The notes beneath the pieces are model-generated. The model was not told the DNA's origin, did not search any database, and worked only from the letters and a program-made list of their open reading frames with translations. From contig JAZSFA010000078.1 of the NCBI GenBank assembly GCA_045531965.1, positions 1 to 64,000 on the forward strand: a stretch of DNA of 64,000 nucleotides, read 5' to 3'. Origin of the DNA: CAMEON01 sp045531965 (GTDB taxonomy: Bacteria; Bacillota; Clostridia; Oscillospirales; CAG-272). Shown in pieces: positions 44,865 through 54,562 of this stretch. The position numbers and the translations under genes were made by a program. Numbering within the stretch: position 1 is the stretch's first letter; each line of letters starts with the position of its first letter.

Positions 44865-47102
44865 TTACGAAAAACCTCTGACAACATCAACCGTATGGGG
44901 AAGCGAACGCAAGCGTGACACAATAGAATTGTAATGCTCCACGTTCTTACATCCGATTTTTAAATTCACAATGGCGCGACCACCGTTAGCCTTTTGAGAA
45001 TTGATCTGCATGATAGAGACCTTCATATCCGCCAGCGTATTGGCAATATCTGCCAACGCACCCACGGCGTCCATGATATGCACTTGAAGCAGTGCCTCGT
45101 ATACACTCTTGGCAGGCTGGTCTCCCTCATGATTCTCCCACCAAGCCTTGATCCATCGGTCAGAGAGATCAGGATTGGTCAAGCCTTGGGTGACATTAGG
45201 GCAATCCTGTTTGTGAATAGAAATACCATAGCCTTTGGTGATAAAGCCCACCACATCGTCTCCTGGCAAAGGATTGCAGCACTTGGCAAATTTCACCGCG
45301 CATCCTTCTTCACCATCCACGATAATGCCGCTATTAGAGCGGAGATGGCGAGGACGGCTTGCATTGATCATATCCGAAGGCGTTGTGACCTGCGGCTGAA
45401 CAACCTCAGGCTGCTCTTCTTGTTTGAAGGCTTCCAGTTCATCCTTGAATTTAGGCAGGATCTTGGTCACCGTAATCTCACCGTAACCGATGGCGTTAAA
45501 CAGATCATCTGCCGTATTGAAGCCGTTTTTCTTAGCAACGTTTGCCACCATTTCAAGGCGCTTGGTTTCAGAAGCACGCGCTGCTAACTTTTTCAGTTCA
45601 GTGTCCAAAGCTGCCTTGCCCATGATGATGTTATCCGCCCGTTTTTCACGTTTGAACCATTGGCGGATCTTATTACGGGCTTCACCTGTACGAACGATAC
45701 CCAACCAGTCCCGACTGGGACCTTTAGCCGAAGAAGACGTAAGGATCTCAACGATCTCACCGTTTTCCAGTACACGGTCAATGGGGACAATCATGCCGTT
45801 GATTTTGGCACCAATCATCTTGTTTCCCACCTCAGAGTGGATCGCATAGGCAAAATCAATGGCGGTAGCCCCTTGTGGCAGGGCACGTACATCCCCCTTA
45901 GGTGTAAAGACAAAGACCTCATCATGGAATATATCAATTTTCAGAGCGCTCATAAACTCTTCGGGATCCCGTGTGCCGTCTTCCGTCTCGATCAATCGAG
46001 CGATCCATTCCAACTTCTTGTCCATGTCTTCCTTGGAAGTGGTACCCGACTTGTATTTCCAGTGGGCAGCAATACCATATTCCGCGATATGGTGCATTTC
46101 CCACGTACGGATTTGTACTTCAAAGGGGATACCGTCCCGCCCAATAACCGTTGTATGCAGCGAACGGTACATATTGGGCTTAGGCGTGGAGATATAGTCT
46201 TTGAATCGCCCGGGGATAGAATTGAACATCTCGTGAATGATACCTAAAACGGTATAGCATTCCAGTTCGGTATCCACAATAATCCGCAAGGCATAGAAGT
46301 CGTAGATCTCGTCAAAGCTTTTGTTTTGGTTGAACATTTTGCGGTATATTGAATAAACAGTTTTGATACGTCCTTCCAACGTAAAGCGGATCTCATTGGC
46401 TTCCAACTTTTCAGAAACCGTACTGCGGACATTTTCGATAAAATTAAGGCTTTGACCGTACTTGCGTTCAATATCGCCTCTGACCTCCGCATATCCGATG
46501 GGATCAAGGTATTGCATACCCAGATTTTCTAATTCCTGCTTGATCTTTTGCATACCCAAGCGATGTGCCAGAGGGGCATAGACCTGCATGGTTTCCAGCG
46601 CTGTCACACGTCGTTTATTGTCAGGCTTAACCGCCAATGTTCGCATATTGTGCAGTCTATCACAGAGCTTAATGAAAATCACGCGCACATCCTTGGACAT
46701 GGCCAAAAGCATTTTACGGAGATTTTCAATATGCGCTTCCTCCTTGTCCTCCACCTTCAGGGCAACAATTTTGGTAAGACCTTCTACCAGCATAGCGACA
46801 TCAGGACCAAAACGCTTGGTAATGTCTCGAATGCTGGTTTGCTCTCCGCAGTCCTCTACCGTGTCATGAAGCAACGCGGCGCAAATGGAGTCTGTATCCA
46901 GCTCAAGCCCCGCCACAATTTCTGCTACCGCAATCGGGTGCGTAATGTAGGCTTCCCCGCTGACGCGGTATTGCCCGGCATGAAGGGCAGCCGCATAATC
47001 ATAAGCAGCCTGAATTTTTTCTACATCATACTTTTTGCCTGTAGCTCTCAGAATATCCAACAGGCGTTGAATGTTTTCATGAGGTTGATTGGTTTGTTCC
47101 AT
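44865..47102 (-). CDS. rel: bifunctional (p)ppGpp synthetase/hydrolase
   Basis: Rel makes (p)ppGpp from ATP and GDP/GTP under starvation and breaks it down otherwise. The 745-residue protein starts at ATG 47102 after AGGAGGTG. Domains: HD hydrolase with LLHDTVEDC (about residues 78-86, His-Asp of the metal site), synthetase with MYRSLHTTVIG and FEVQIRTWEMHHIAEYG, a TGS domain near 395-460 (FVFTPKGDVRALPQG), helical and zinc-finger region with FAKCCNPLPGDDV, and a C-terminal ACT domain (residues about 665-745). Both catalytic halves look functional. It is flanked by recJ and dtd in the long operon. Confidence 0.97.
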   Translation of the reverse strand: MEQTNQPHENIQRLLDILRATGKKYDVEKIQAAYDYAAALHAGQYRVSGEAYITHPIAVAEIVAGLELDTDSICAALLHDTVEDCGEQTSIRDITKRFGPDVAMLVEGLTKIVALKVEDKEEAHIENLRKMLLAMSKDVRVIFIKLCDRLHNMRTLAVKPDNKRRVTALETMQVYAPLAHRLGMQKIKQELENLGMQYLDPIGYAEVRGDIERKYGQSLNFIENVRSTVSEKLEANEIRFTLEGRIKTVYSIYRKMFNQNKSFDEIYDFYALRIIVDTELECYTVLGIIHEMFNSIPGRFKDYISTPKPNMYRSLHTTVIGRDGIPFEVQIRTWEMHHIAEYGIAAHWKYKSGTTSKEDMDKKLEWIARLIETEDGTRDPEEFMSALKIDIFHDEVFVFTPKGDVRALPQGATAIDFAYAIHSEVGNKMIGAKINGMIVPIDRVLENGEIVEILTSSSAKGPSRDWLGIVRTGEARNKIRQWFKREKRADNIIMGKAALDTELKKLAARASETKRLEMVANVAKKNGFNTADDLFNAIGYGEITVTKILPKFKDELEAFKQEEQPEVVQPQVTTPSDMINASRPRHLRSNSGIIVDGEEGCAVKFAKCCNPLPGDDVVGFITKGYGISIHKQDCPNVTQGLTNPDLSDRWIKAWWENHEGDQPAKSVYEALLQVHIMDAVGALADIANTLADMKVSIMQINSQKANGGRAIVNLKIGCKNVEHYNSIVSRLRSLPHTVDVVRGFS

Positions 47103-47152
47103 GCAATAAACACCTCCTGTCATAGCCATAGAGTATTGAGCACGCCTCGCTG

Positions 47153-49366
47153 TCAGCGCTCCGATCTGATCTGTCCTCTGAGTTGTCTGTACAGGGAAGA
47201 AGAATCAACGCTGGTTTTTGGGGCGGAAAAATCAATGTCAAAAATAAAAATACCGTTGTCAGGTTGCTGGATGTGGCAAACCCCCAGCTGGTCAAGAATA
47301 CATAATGACAACCGAAGCTTGACATAGTCTACCTCAGCACCTCCGGCTTTGATACGGGTCAGAAGATCCCGATCGAAAAAGGAATGATGTCCAAGCCGGG
47401 CATCGCCACGGAGTAAGGTATATACGCAAGCAATGTCATCTCTGGTGGGAACGATATTCTCCTCAGGGGAAATGGGCGCACCTGCCATAACATCTTCAAA
47501 ACGCTTTTCTTCGGATCGGCAAGCATTGACATAGGTTTCGGAGATACGCACATCCTGTAAGATCATTTGCAAACTGCGAACGCCTTGATAATCATTGATG
47601 TTTAGTTGAAACAGCACATCAGCGGTATCGCCTACTGTCACAGGCAGACGAGATGCGGGCGTACCGAACCAGACGGCCTGCATCATATAGCCATCGGCGT
47701 ACAAGGTCATCTTCGTGTGCTTGCCGCCGCCCAAGGGGATGATCTTATGAACCACAGCGTCCTTCAGCATAAAAACGGGCGTGGGATTGGAAACACCAAA
47801 GGGCTCCAGAGAATTGATCTCTTCCGCCAAAGTCATGGTCAGATCAGCCATATGAACTTCGCATTCAGCCTCGTACCGAACCGAAGTCATTTCATCTGTG
47901 AGATGGATGGCTGCATACGCATTGATCTTTTCACGAAATGCCTGTATGTTTCCGCGGCGAACGGTCAGACCTGCCGCCAACTCATGTCCTCCAAAACGAA
48001 GCAACAGCTCCCGGGCATCTGACAAAGCATCCACCAGATTCATGCCCTTAACACTCCGACCGGAACCTTTACCAATATCGTCATCCGAAACATCCGGTCC
48101 AACAGCATTGTCAAAAGAAATCAAGATGGAAGGAAGTCCATACTTTTCAGTAATGCGGGACGCCACAATGCCAACGATGCCTTGCTGCCAACCGTCATCT
48201 TCCAAAACCAAAACACGAGGCGGTGGATCTTGATGCGATAACTGCTCATCGATCATACGATAAGCTTGCTCCGCGATTCGGTTTTCTTCGGTTTGCCGCT
48301 GCACGTTGATACTGCAAAGCTCTTCCGCTAAGGGAATCGCTTCTTCTTCTGTTTTTGCAAGCAGAAGATCGACCGCTTTCATCGCGTGAGAAATGCGACC
48401 CGCGGCATTGATACGTGGTGCGATACCAAAACCCACCAATCCTGTATTGACTTTTCGGCGAGGTTTCGGCGTAAAATGCCCTACCGGGCGAACGGTTCCG
48501 TTTCCCGAAATAGCATCCAGCAACGCCGCCAAACCTGGGCGGTCGGTATGCTCCAGCACAGATAGTCCCCGTGTTACAATCAATCGGTTTTCATCACACA
48601 GCGGCATGACATCAGCCACCGTACCGATGGCTACCAAATCGATCAACTGTTGGCACATAGACTCAAAGGTGTCTTCGACAGACAATCCCGAACGCAAAGC
48701 TTCACAAGCGCAGATCAATTTGAAAACGACACCAACACCTGCCAATTCTTTAAAAGGATACGTACAGTCAGGGCGATGTGGATTAACAACAGCAACACAC
48801 CGAGGAATATCGGCATGACATTCATGGTGATCGGTCACAACCGTATCCATCCCCAATTGCTCCGCATAAGTGATCTCGCGATTGGCGGTGATACCGGTAT
48901 CGACCGTTATAATCAAGTTAACATCCTCTTTTGCCAAAGTTTCCAATGCAGGAATAGACATTCCGTATCCTTCCGTGGCACGGCAGGGGATGTAGCAAAT
49001 AACCTCTGCACCCAATCCCTCCAAATACAGCTTTAAAGAGGTGACAGAAGTTACACCATCCACATCATAATCTCCGTAGATGGCAATCTTCTCATGATCC
49101 TCTACAGCAGAGAGAATGCGACAAACTGCCGCCATCATGTCTTTCATAAGGAACGGATCATGCCAACTATCGTGATCGCATGCCATAAAATGGCGTGCTG
49201 CCTCGGGCGTGAGATACCCTCGATTGGTGAGCAAACGAGCGGTAACAGGCGTTATATGTAAATCGGCAGCCAAACGGGTAATCCGCGCATCGAGTTCTTG
49301 ATCTCCGGGGAGATATTTCAGAGACCAAATGCGCTCCCGTCCATTGCCTTGGGAATATGCATTCAT
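47153..49366 (-). CDS. recJ: single-stranded-DNA-specific exonuclease RecJ
   Basis: RecJ degrades single-stranded DNA 5' to 3' in repair and recombination. The 737-residue protein has the DHH-family motifs: DYDVDGVTS (motif I), VTVDTGI, TDHHEC (motif III, Asp-His-His) and the DHHA1 domain motif GGHELAAGLTV near residue 435. A C-terminal extension of about 170 residues follows the OB-like part and ends after the frame QLRGQIRSER. The start at 49366 is preferred over a longer TTG-start frame at 49396, with AAAGGAA about 13 nt upstream. It is followed after 50 bp by rel. Confidence 0.96.
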   Translation of the reverse strand: MNAYSQGNGRERIWSLKYLPGDQELDARITRLAADLHITPVTARLLTNRGYLTPEAARHFMACDHDSWHDPFLMKDMMAAVCRILSAVEDHEKIAIYGDYDVDGVTSVTSLKLYLEGLGAEVICYIPCRATEGYGMSIPALETLAKEDVNLIITVDTGITANREITYAEQLGMDTVVTDHHECHADIPRCVAVVNPHRPDCTYPFKELAGVGVVFKLICACEALRSGLSVEDTFESMCQQLIDLVAIGTVADVMPLCDENRLIVTRGLSVLEHTDRPGLAALLDAISGNGTVRPVGHFTPKPRRKVNTGLVGFGIAPRINAAGRISHAMKAVDLLLAKTEEEAIPLAEELCSINVQRQTEENRIAEQAYRMIDEQLSHQDPPPRVLVLEDDGWQQGIVGIVASRITEKYGLPSILISFDNAVGPDVSDDDIGKGSGRSVKGMNLVDALSDARELLLRFGGHELAAGLTVRRGNIQAFREKINAYAAIHLTDEMTSVRYEAECEVHMADLTMTLAEEINSLEPFGVSNPTPVFMLKDAVVHKIIPLGGGKHTKMTLYADGYMMQAVWFGTPASRLPVTVGDTADVLFQLNINDYQGVRSLQMILQDVRISETYVNACRSEEKRFEDVMAGAPISPEENIVPTRDDIACVYTLLRGDARLGHHSFFDRDLLTRIKAGGAEVDYVKLRLSLCILDQLGVCHIQQPDNGIFIFDIDFSAPKTSVDSSSLYRQLRGQIRSER

Positions 49367-49457
49367 AAGTGAAAAACGGTTCCTTTCACAATACAATAAG
49401 GTGGATTATTTTTAAAACAAGCAACGGTCAAGTATCAGGGACAAAGATCCCCCTGAT

Positions 49458-51113
49458 TTAACAGTACTTTTGGATAATTGCTTCCGCCACCCGAAGACCA
49501 TCAGCCGCCGCGCTGGTTATGCCACCGGCATATCCTGCACCCTCCCCACAAGGGTAGATGCCGGGATGGTTGAGTGCACACAGGTCTTCTCCTCGAAGGA
49601 TTCGGACAGGTGCCGACGTTCGGGTTTCAGCGCCTGACAAAATCGCTTCGTTCATGGCAAAACCAGGTAGTTGTCTATCAAAAGCACGCAGTCCGGTTTG
49701 AAGAGATGTGACCACATAGGGCGGGAGGTATTCAGAAAGATGAGCCACTTGATAATGCGCTCCGCCTCGATAAGAAGGAAGCACACGGGTAGGGGATTTC
49801 AAGCGCGAAGCCTTCTCGGGATTGAGAAAATCCCCCACAGTCATGACAGGCACGCTGTAATCTCTTCCGCCCGCCACAAAAGCAGATCTTTCAATATGGC
49901 GTTGATATTCAATGGCACCAAGAACATTGCTGCCGTCCACAGGAACATAATCTTCAGGGAAAACCGATACAGCTACGGCGGAATTGGAATTTTTTAAATC
50001 TCTGGCGCGGTAGCTCATGCCATTCACGACAACCGAATCCTCTTCTGAAGCCGCCGCCACCACTTCTCCTCCGGGGCACATACAGAAAGTATATACACCG
50101 CGATCTCCTTTGGTGTAGGAAAGATGATATTCTCCTGCCCCCAAATCCGGGTGTCCCGCCATATCGCCATAAAGCATCGTATCCATGTCCTGTCTCAGAT
50201 GCTCAATTCGAACGCCTACAGACATAGGCTTGGGCACAAGGGTATAGCCTTCCTTCAAAAGCATGGCATAAGTATCGCGGGCACTATGCCCCGGCGCTAA
50301 AACAATCAAACCGCAGGGAATCTCACCGCAGGTAGTTATTGCGGAAAAGGTACCGCCCGCCAACCGCTTGATGCCGTCAAGTCGGCACCGGAACATGATA
50401 TCTCCCCCCAAAGATCTGATCTCATCCAACATATTGGATACCACGAGGCGTAACACATCTGTACCCACGTGAGGTTTGGCACTCACCGTAATATCTTCGG
50501 GCGCGCCCATGTCCTTCAATGTATCCAACACAAAAGAACAACGTGGATCATTGATACGTGTTAAAAGCTTGCCATCGGAAAACGTACCTGCGCCGCCCGC
50601 ACCAAACTGAATGTTGGATTCGGTATCCAATATACCCAAAGAAACAAAGCGGTTTACAGCAGCCACTCGATCTTGCACATCATCCCCCCGATCAATCAGC
50701 AGAGGTCGATATCCTTCTTTGGCAAGTAGATAAGCACAGAATAATCCTGCAGGACCTGCTCCCACCACCAACGGACGTTCAGGCAAGGAGGTACTTCCCT
50801 TCTGAATTTTCAGGGCAGTCATAACATAGGGTTTAAATCCACAACGGATGATAGCCTCGGCTTGTAAGGGCGCGCTTCCCTCTTTTAAAACGCCCAAAAC
50901 CGAATAAACCAAACGAATATCCTGGCGTTTACGAGCATCAACAGATTTTTTATAAAGCCGAAAATGAAGCGACCCGGCACGAAGTCCGGAACGCTTCATT
51001 TTTTGCTCTGCTTTGTATAACACTTCGGCGACAGGCGTGCCCACGGGCACGGAAACGCCTTCAATGATGACACCTCGAATACCATCGCGATCCTTTTCAA
51101 CGTTAGAACGCAT
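49458..51113 (-). CDS. FAD-dependent dehydrogenase (YlmL/uncharacterised NAD(P)/FAD oxidoreductase)
   Basis: This 551-residue flavoprotein has a dinucleotide fold LVVGAGPAGLFCAYLLAK (about residue 115) and a second FAD segment GEGAGYAGGITSAAADG near the C-terminus. The first 105 residues are a distinct cap (VPVGTPVAEVLYKAEQK, RLYKKSVDARK). It belongs to the uncharacterised family of FAD-dependent dehydrogenases close to the HI0933/GltD type, substrate unknown. The start overlaps the CdaR-like gene by 11 bp, so it is translationally coupled to the cda locus. A hairpin (ATCAGGG / CCCTGAT) follows before recJ. Confidence 0.85.
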   Translation of the reverse strand: MRSNVEKDRDGIRGVIIEGVSVPVGTPVAEVLYKAEQKMKRSGLRAGSLHFRLYKKSVDARKRQDIRLVYSVLGVLKEGSAPLQAEAIIRCGFKPYVMTALKIQKGSTSLPERPLVVGAGPAGLFCAYLLAKEGYRPLLIDRGDDVQDRVAAVNRFVSLGILDTESNIQFGAGGAGTFSDGKLLTRINDPRCSFVLDTLKDMGAPEDITVSAKPHVGTDVLRLVVSNMLDEIRSLGGDIMFRCRLDGIKRLAGGTFSAITTCGEIPCGLIVLAPGHSARDTYAMLLKEGYTLVPKPMSVGVRIEHLRQDMDTMLYGDMAGHPDLGAGEYHLSYTKGDRGVYTFCMCPGGEVVAAASEEDSVVVNGMSYRARDLKNSNSAVAVSVFPEDYVPVDGSNVLGAIEYQRHIERSAFVAGGRDYSVPVMTVGDFLNPEKASRLKSPTRVLPSYRGGAHYQVAHLSEYLPPYVVTSLQTGLRAFDRQLPGFAMNEAILSGAETRTSAPVRILRGEDLCALNHPGIYPCGEGAGYAGGITSAAADGLRVAEAIIQKYC

Positions 51114-51417
51114 CAGCTTGTCTCCAATCCGAATAGGTATCGCATATCTCGCGGGACTGCTTGCTCGTTAGCGATAACATCTCACCGAAGGTTACCGATG
51201 GCTCATGAACTGCAACATTGGCAGTTTCTGTTTGTTCCGAGGTCGTATCTTCGGGAGGAGTGGGGGGAAGGGGTGTGCTTCCCTTAACGTATAGCCAAAC
51301 CAGAACAGCACAAACAAATGCCAGTAGCAAAGCACCGTAGTGTACTTTTAAATGTACCTTCTGCACTTCGACTCTGCCCCTCTTTTTTCCTGTTCTGACA
51401 AGTTTAAATCGAGCCAT
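51103..51417 (-). CDS. short CdaR-like membrane protein lacking YbbR repeats
   Basis: This 104-residue protein directly follows cdaA, where CdaR normally lies. Residues 1-25 are basic (ARFKLVRTGKKRGRVEV), residues about 30-50 form one membrane helix (ALLLAFVCAVLVWLYVKG) with the LxWLYV pattern typical of CdaR anchors, and the last 55 residues are a Pro/Thr/Glu-rich external segment (STPLPPTPPEDTTSEQTE). No YbbR domain is present. It could be a degenerate or minimal CdaA regulator. Start 51417 follows AAAGGA; the longer frame to 51471 has no ribosome site. Confidence 0.65.
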   Translation of the reverse strand: MARFKLVRTGKKRGRVEVQKVHLKVHYGALLLAFVCAVLVWLYVKGSTPLPPTPPEDTTSEQTETANVAVHEPSVTFGEMLSLTSKQSREICDTYSDWRQADAF

Positions 51418-51476
51418 GTTGAATCCTTTCTGTTGTCGGAAAATCCCTACGAACCGTGCACACGCTTGCACAATTG

Positions 51477-52532
51477 TTAATCATGAGCTGACGTATCGTG
51501 TTTCTGATCCTGTTCTTTTTGAGGCACCGAAGTCACGTTGCGACGCGCTCTGTGACGCAGTTTTCTGTCTGCCTTCTTCTGGTGTTCGTCGGCGTGCTTC
51601 AGCATTTTTTTGCGCTCTCTGCGGGCATTGCGTTCGGAAATACGATTGGCTTCTTCCGCACTGATGTTTGTGAGCAAATGGAACAAGTCCTGTCGCAAAC
51701 CGTTTCGAATCAACTTCACACTTTCTTCGGCTTTAAGGTCAGCCACGTTTTTGTTATAATCCAGTTTAATCTCACCGCCGTTAGCAACCGAAATTCGGTG
51801 GCGCTCTTCGGAAACAACCACAACTACGCAGTCACTGCAATACTCAGTGATACCCACCGCCGCTCTGTGACGAGTACCTAAATGCTTGATATGTTCGTCA
51901 TTGGTGGTCAAGGGCAATTTGCAAGCGGCAGCAGCCAAGCGGTTGTTGCTGATAATTACCGCGCCGTCATGGAGCGGGGACTTATCATAAAAAATATTGA
52001 CAAGCAAAGGCACTGTGACCTGAGCATCCAGTTTGGTGCCTTTATCTATGTAATCACCCAAGCGGGTGGTTCCTTCGATGACAATCAAGGCGCCATCAGA
52101 ATCTCTTTGAGCAATTTCGATGGCTGCATCCACCACCGCGTTAATCGTGTTAGTCACTTCTGCCTGTTGCTTTTCGCTGAGAACACGGAAACCAAAAGGC
52201 GTAGAACCGATTTTTTCCAACACGTCACGCAGTTCAGGCTGGAAAATGATCACAATAATCACAATACCAACCGAAACAATACCTGCGATGATCTTGTGGA
52301 AAGCATTCATATCCAAAATATCACTGATACCGTATGCCAAAAGCACCAGAACCACACCGATAGCGAGTTTACCCGCACGGCGATTCTTGATAAAGGAGTA
52401 AACCCAATAAAAGAGAGCCGTCAGGATCAGAATATCCAATAGATCTCCGGGGATGCTAAACATACTGAACGGTCCATAAATATACCGCTCCCAAAATTTT
52501 TCAAACCAAGCGCCAATGTTGTCCACCGCCAA
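51477..52532 (-). CDS. cdaA: diadenylate cyclase CdaA
   Basis: CdaA makes c-di-AMP from two ATP. The 351-residue protein has three N-terminal membrane helices (about residues 20-85) and a DAC domain with the DGA motif in SPLHDGAVIIS and the RHR motif in GTRHRAAVGITE, both intact. A basic C-terminal tail of about 60 residues (RNARRERKKMLKHADEHQ, then HRARRNVTSV) exceeds the usual 275-residue length and may bind a partner or nucleic acid. It heads the long minus-strand gene train and has a promoter about 110 bp upstream. Confidence 0.95.
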   Translation of the reverse strand: MAVDNIGAWFEKFWERYIYGPFSMFSIPGDLLDILILTALFYWVYSFIKNRRAGKLAIGVVLVLLAYGISDILDMNAFHKIIAGIVSVGIVIIVIIFQPELRDVLEKIGSTPFGFRVLSEKQQAEVTNTINAVVDAAIEIAQRDSDGALIVIEGTTRLGDYIDKGTKLDAQVTVPLLVNIFYDKSPLHDGAVIISNNRLAAAACKLPLTTNDEHIKHLGTRHRAAVGITEYCSDCVVVVVSEERHRISVANGGEIKLDYNKNVADLKAEESVKLIRNGLRQDLFHLLTNISAEEANRISERNARRERKKMLKHADEHQKKADRKLRHRARRNVTSVPQKEQDQKHDTSAHD

Positions 52533-52639
52533 ACCTCCTTATTGGATTATCCATCTCATTTTTACCTGGGGATTGCCCCGGCATTTTTACCTCACAATAT
52601 TTCAAAGCAAACAGCTCTTAGACAATTAAATGATTATTT

Positions 52640-52668
52640 ATTATATCATATGTAGTTAGAATTTACAA
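52640..52668 (-). promoter_or_regulatory. promoter of the cdaA operon
   Basis: On the minus strand TTGTAA (52663-52668) and TATAAT (52640-52645), spacer 17 bp, about 110 bp upstream of cdaA. The -35 box is weak. Confidence 0.65.
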
Positions 52669-52741
52669 ACCATTCTGTAAATAATTCAAAAAAAATTAAC
52701 TTCTTTTATGGTGATACACAGAGATAACGACCGACAGCTAC

Positions 52742-52770
52742 AAAAAAGAGACACCTCATGGGGTGTCTCT
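52742..52770 (-). terminator. terminator of the DUF4956/VTC operon
   Basis: On the minus strand AGAGACACC pairs with GGTGTCTCT (52747-52755 with 52762-52770), followed by TTTTTT. Confidence 0.88.
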
Positions 52771-52793
52771 TCTGTGGTTCATCAATCTGGGAT

Positions 52794-53483
52794 TTACAGT
52801 TCTTCAGCCATATTTTGGATTAAGCTGATATTCAGGTTGCCATTGCGCTCGCGCAGAGCATCAATGAACTTCTTCTCATCAGCTTTGTTTTTCATAACCA
52901 CGCGGAAATCAAGTTCCAAAAGAGTTCCGTAGTCGGTTGTCTTAATGCGGTTCAGGTGATGATACTTGCAGTATTCATTCAGAATCGGATCGAATACATC
53001 CGTATAATCCAGACTTTCGGGGATCAGAATACGCAAGCGCTTGCCACGTCCGCCGCTGCGGTCAAGACCAACAAGTGACATGATCACGACAAAAGCAAGA
53101 ATAAGGATCAGCGCTACTGCGCCAAAACCAATAAAACCAACACCGCAAGCCATACCGGAAGCAATGGACAGATAGAAATAAATAATGTCACGGGGATCTT
53201 CCACCGTATTTCTGAAACGAATCAGCGCAAGACCACCGCCGATAGAAATCGCGCGGGCAATATTGCTTCCGATACAGATAACGATAATGGATACGATGGG
53301 ACCAAGCAAGAGCATGGTAAACATAACGGAAGGTCTCCATCCGGAGCGACGATGGGTAAACATATACACCAACATGATTGCCAAAGAAAAAGCGACGGCA
53401 CAACCCATCAAGGTCAAGGCACGCCCCAGGGTTATTGTGGTAATATCGATAGTCTGTAAAATGTTATTCAACAAGTCGTTCAT
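52794..53483 (-). CDS. DUF4956 membrane protein
   Basis: The 229-residue protein has about four membrane helices in residues 15-145, with the DUF4956 hallmark ISIGGGLALIRFRNTVEDPRD split between a helix end and loop (GGLALIRFRN, then DPRDIIYF). The last 75 residues are a soluble alpha/beta domain (RLRILIPESLDYTD). DUF4956 genes are usually coupled to VTC-type polyphosphate polymerases, as here, so it may be a channel or membrane anchor for the polymer product. Start 53483 follows AAAGGGA. The gap to the VTC gene is 66 bp. Confidence 0.9.
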   Translation of the reverse strand: MNDLLNNILQTIDITTITLGRALTLMGCAVAFSLAIMLVYMFTHRRSGWRPSVMFTMLLLGPIVSIIVICIGSNIARAISIGGGLALIRFRNTVEDPRDIIYFYLSIASGMACGVGFIGFGAVALILILAFVVIMSLVGLDRSGGRGKRLRILIPESLDYTDVFDPILNEYCKYHHLNRIKTTDYGTLLELDFRVVMKNKADEKKFIDALRERNGNLNISLIQNMAEEL

Positions 53484-53549
53484 AAGTAAATTCCCTTTCA
53501 AATCAGCTTTATATCATGATGCGCAGCTTGGAGAATCGTTGAAATACAG

Positions 53550-54302
53550 TTAATGGATCAAGCGAAGATAACGTTCTTCTTCGTCAGAGGCGCAAGCTTT
53601 TTCGTATGTATACAGTTTAAAATCCGTGCCACACTTGGAAAAAGTATGGAAGGATAGACCGAAATCACTCATAACGCGGCAAAACCATAGCGGAACAGCG
53701 CCTGCAAATTTCACTTCCAAGACCAGTTTTTCCGGAGACAATACCGGCTCTCCGTATCTTCCCAGCTTAAGATCCAAATCATAACGTCGGGTCAGGATAT
53801 CGCTGTCAAGCGTAACACGAAAAGAGGGATCATCCTTGGCAAAGAAGGCACGGCGAAGGTAGCTCACATAAATACGGGGCACAACTGTTTCGTGGGTGCG
53901 GTAATAGTCGATCTCTCTAAGCACCTGTTCGTCGATATAAGAAAGACCCTCAGGGTGAATCCCTGTTTCCAAATAGGTTTCCGCATCTTTCAAAAGGAGT
54001 TTTGCGCGGCGTTTGGTTCCCACGCCGTAAAGTTTTTTCTTCAGTTCTAAGAAGACCTTGGTATCCTCTGTGGGTACACCGTAGCTTCGGAGTCTGAGCT
54101 TTTCCTTGTACTTGGGCAGCGTGACGGAGGTACGAATCACATTGTCGTTGACATCATCAAAATAGATATTGCTGATCATGTACGGCTCACCGTTGACATT
54201 ATGTGCGTCATAGTCCATTCGCGGAAGGATGGCTTCCAAAAAAGCCGGAACAGCGTCAAGTGGCATGGTCGTCTTTTTTTCCATACGTTTAAAGGTATTC
54301 AC
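53550..54302 (-). CDS. VTC-domain polyphosphate polymerase
   Basis: The 250-residue protein matches the VTC domain, a triphosphate-tunnel fold that makes polyphosphate from ATP in eukaryotes. Basic and acidic tunnel residues are visible in PKYKEKLRLRSYG, VFLELKKKLYGVGTKRRAKL and LVLEVKFAG. It is short, without SPX or membrane domain; the DUF4956 neighbour would provide the membrane part. The bacterial function (polyphosphate synthesis or spore-coat kinase-like) is not settled. It is divergent from the polysaccharide deacetylase pair. Confidence 0.88.
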   Translation of the reverse strand: MNTFKRMEKKTTMPLDAVPAFLEAILPRMDYDAHNVNGEPYMISNIYFDDVNDNVIRTSVTLPKYKEKLRLRSYGVPTEDTKVFLELKKKLYGVGTKRRAKLLLKDAETYLETGIHPEGLSYIDEQVLREIDYYRTHETVVPRIYVSYLRRAFFAKDDPSFRVTLDSDILTRRYDLDLKLGRYGEPVLSPEKLVLEVKFAGAVPLWFCRVMSDFGLSFHTFSKCGTDFKLYTYEKACASDEEERYLRLIH

Positions 54303-54562
54303 AGCGACACATCACCTCCCGATAAGCAGTATTCACCAAATATATATTATATCTTGCACTTATGTACTTCTCGTGAACTTTACATGAATTTTTCGTCGAA
54401 ATAACCATTTCTTTATCAAATCTATTCATGGAATGGCACATCCATACCTGTTTCTTTCCCATACCGCCACAATTTACAACGACTAAAATTCTTTCGACCG
54501 AGAAAAATATTAGCGGACATGGTTTCTGCACAGAAGCGGAGCTATCCGAAAGGAGTCTGAAT

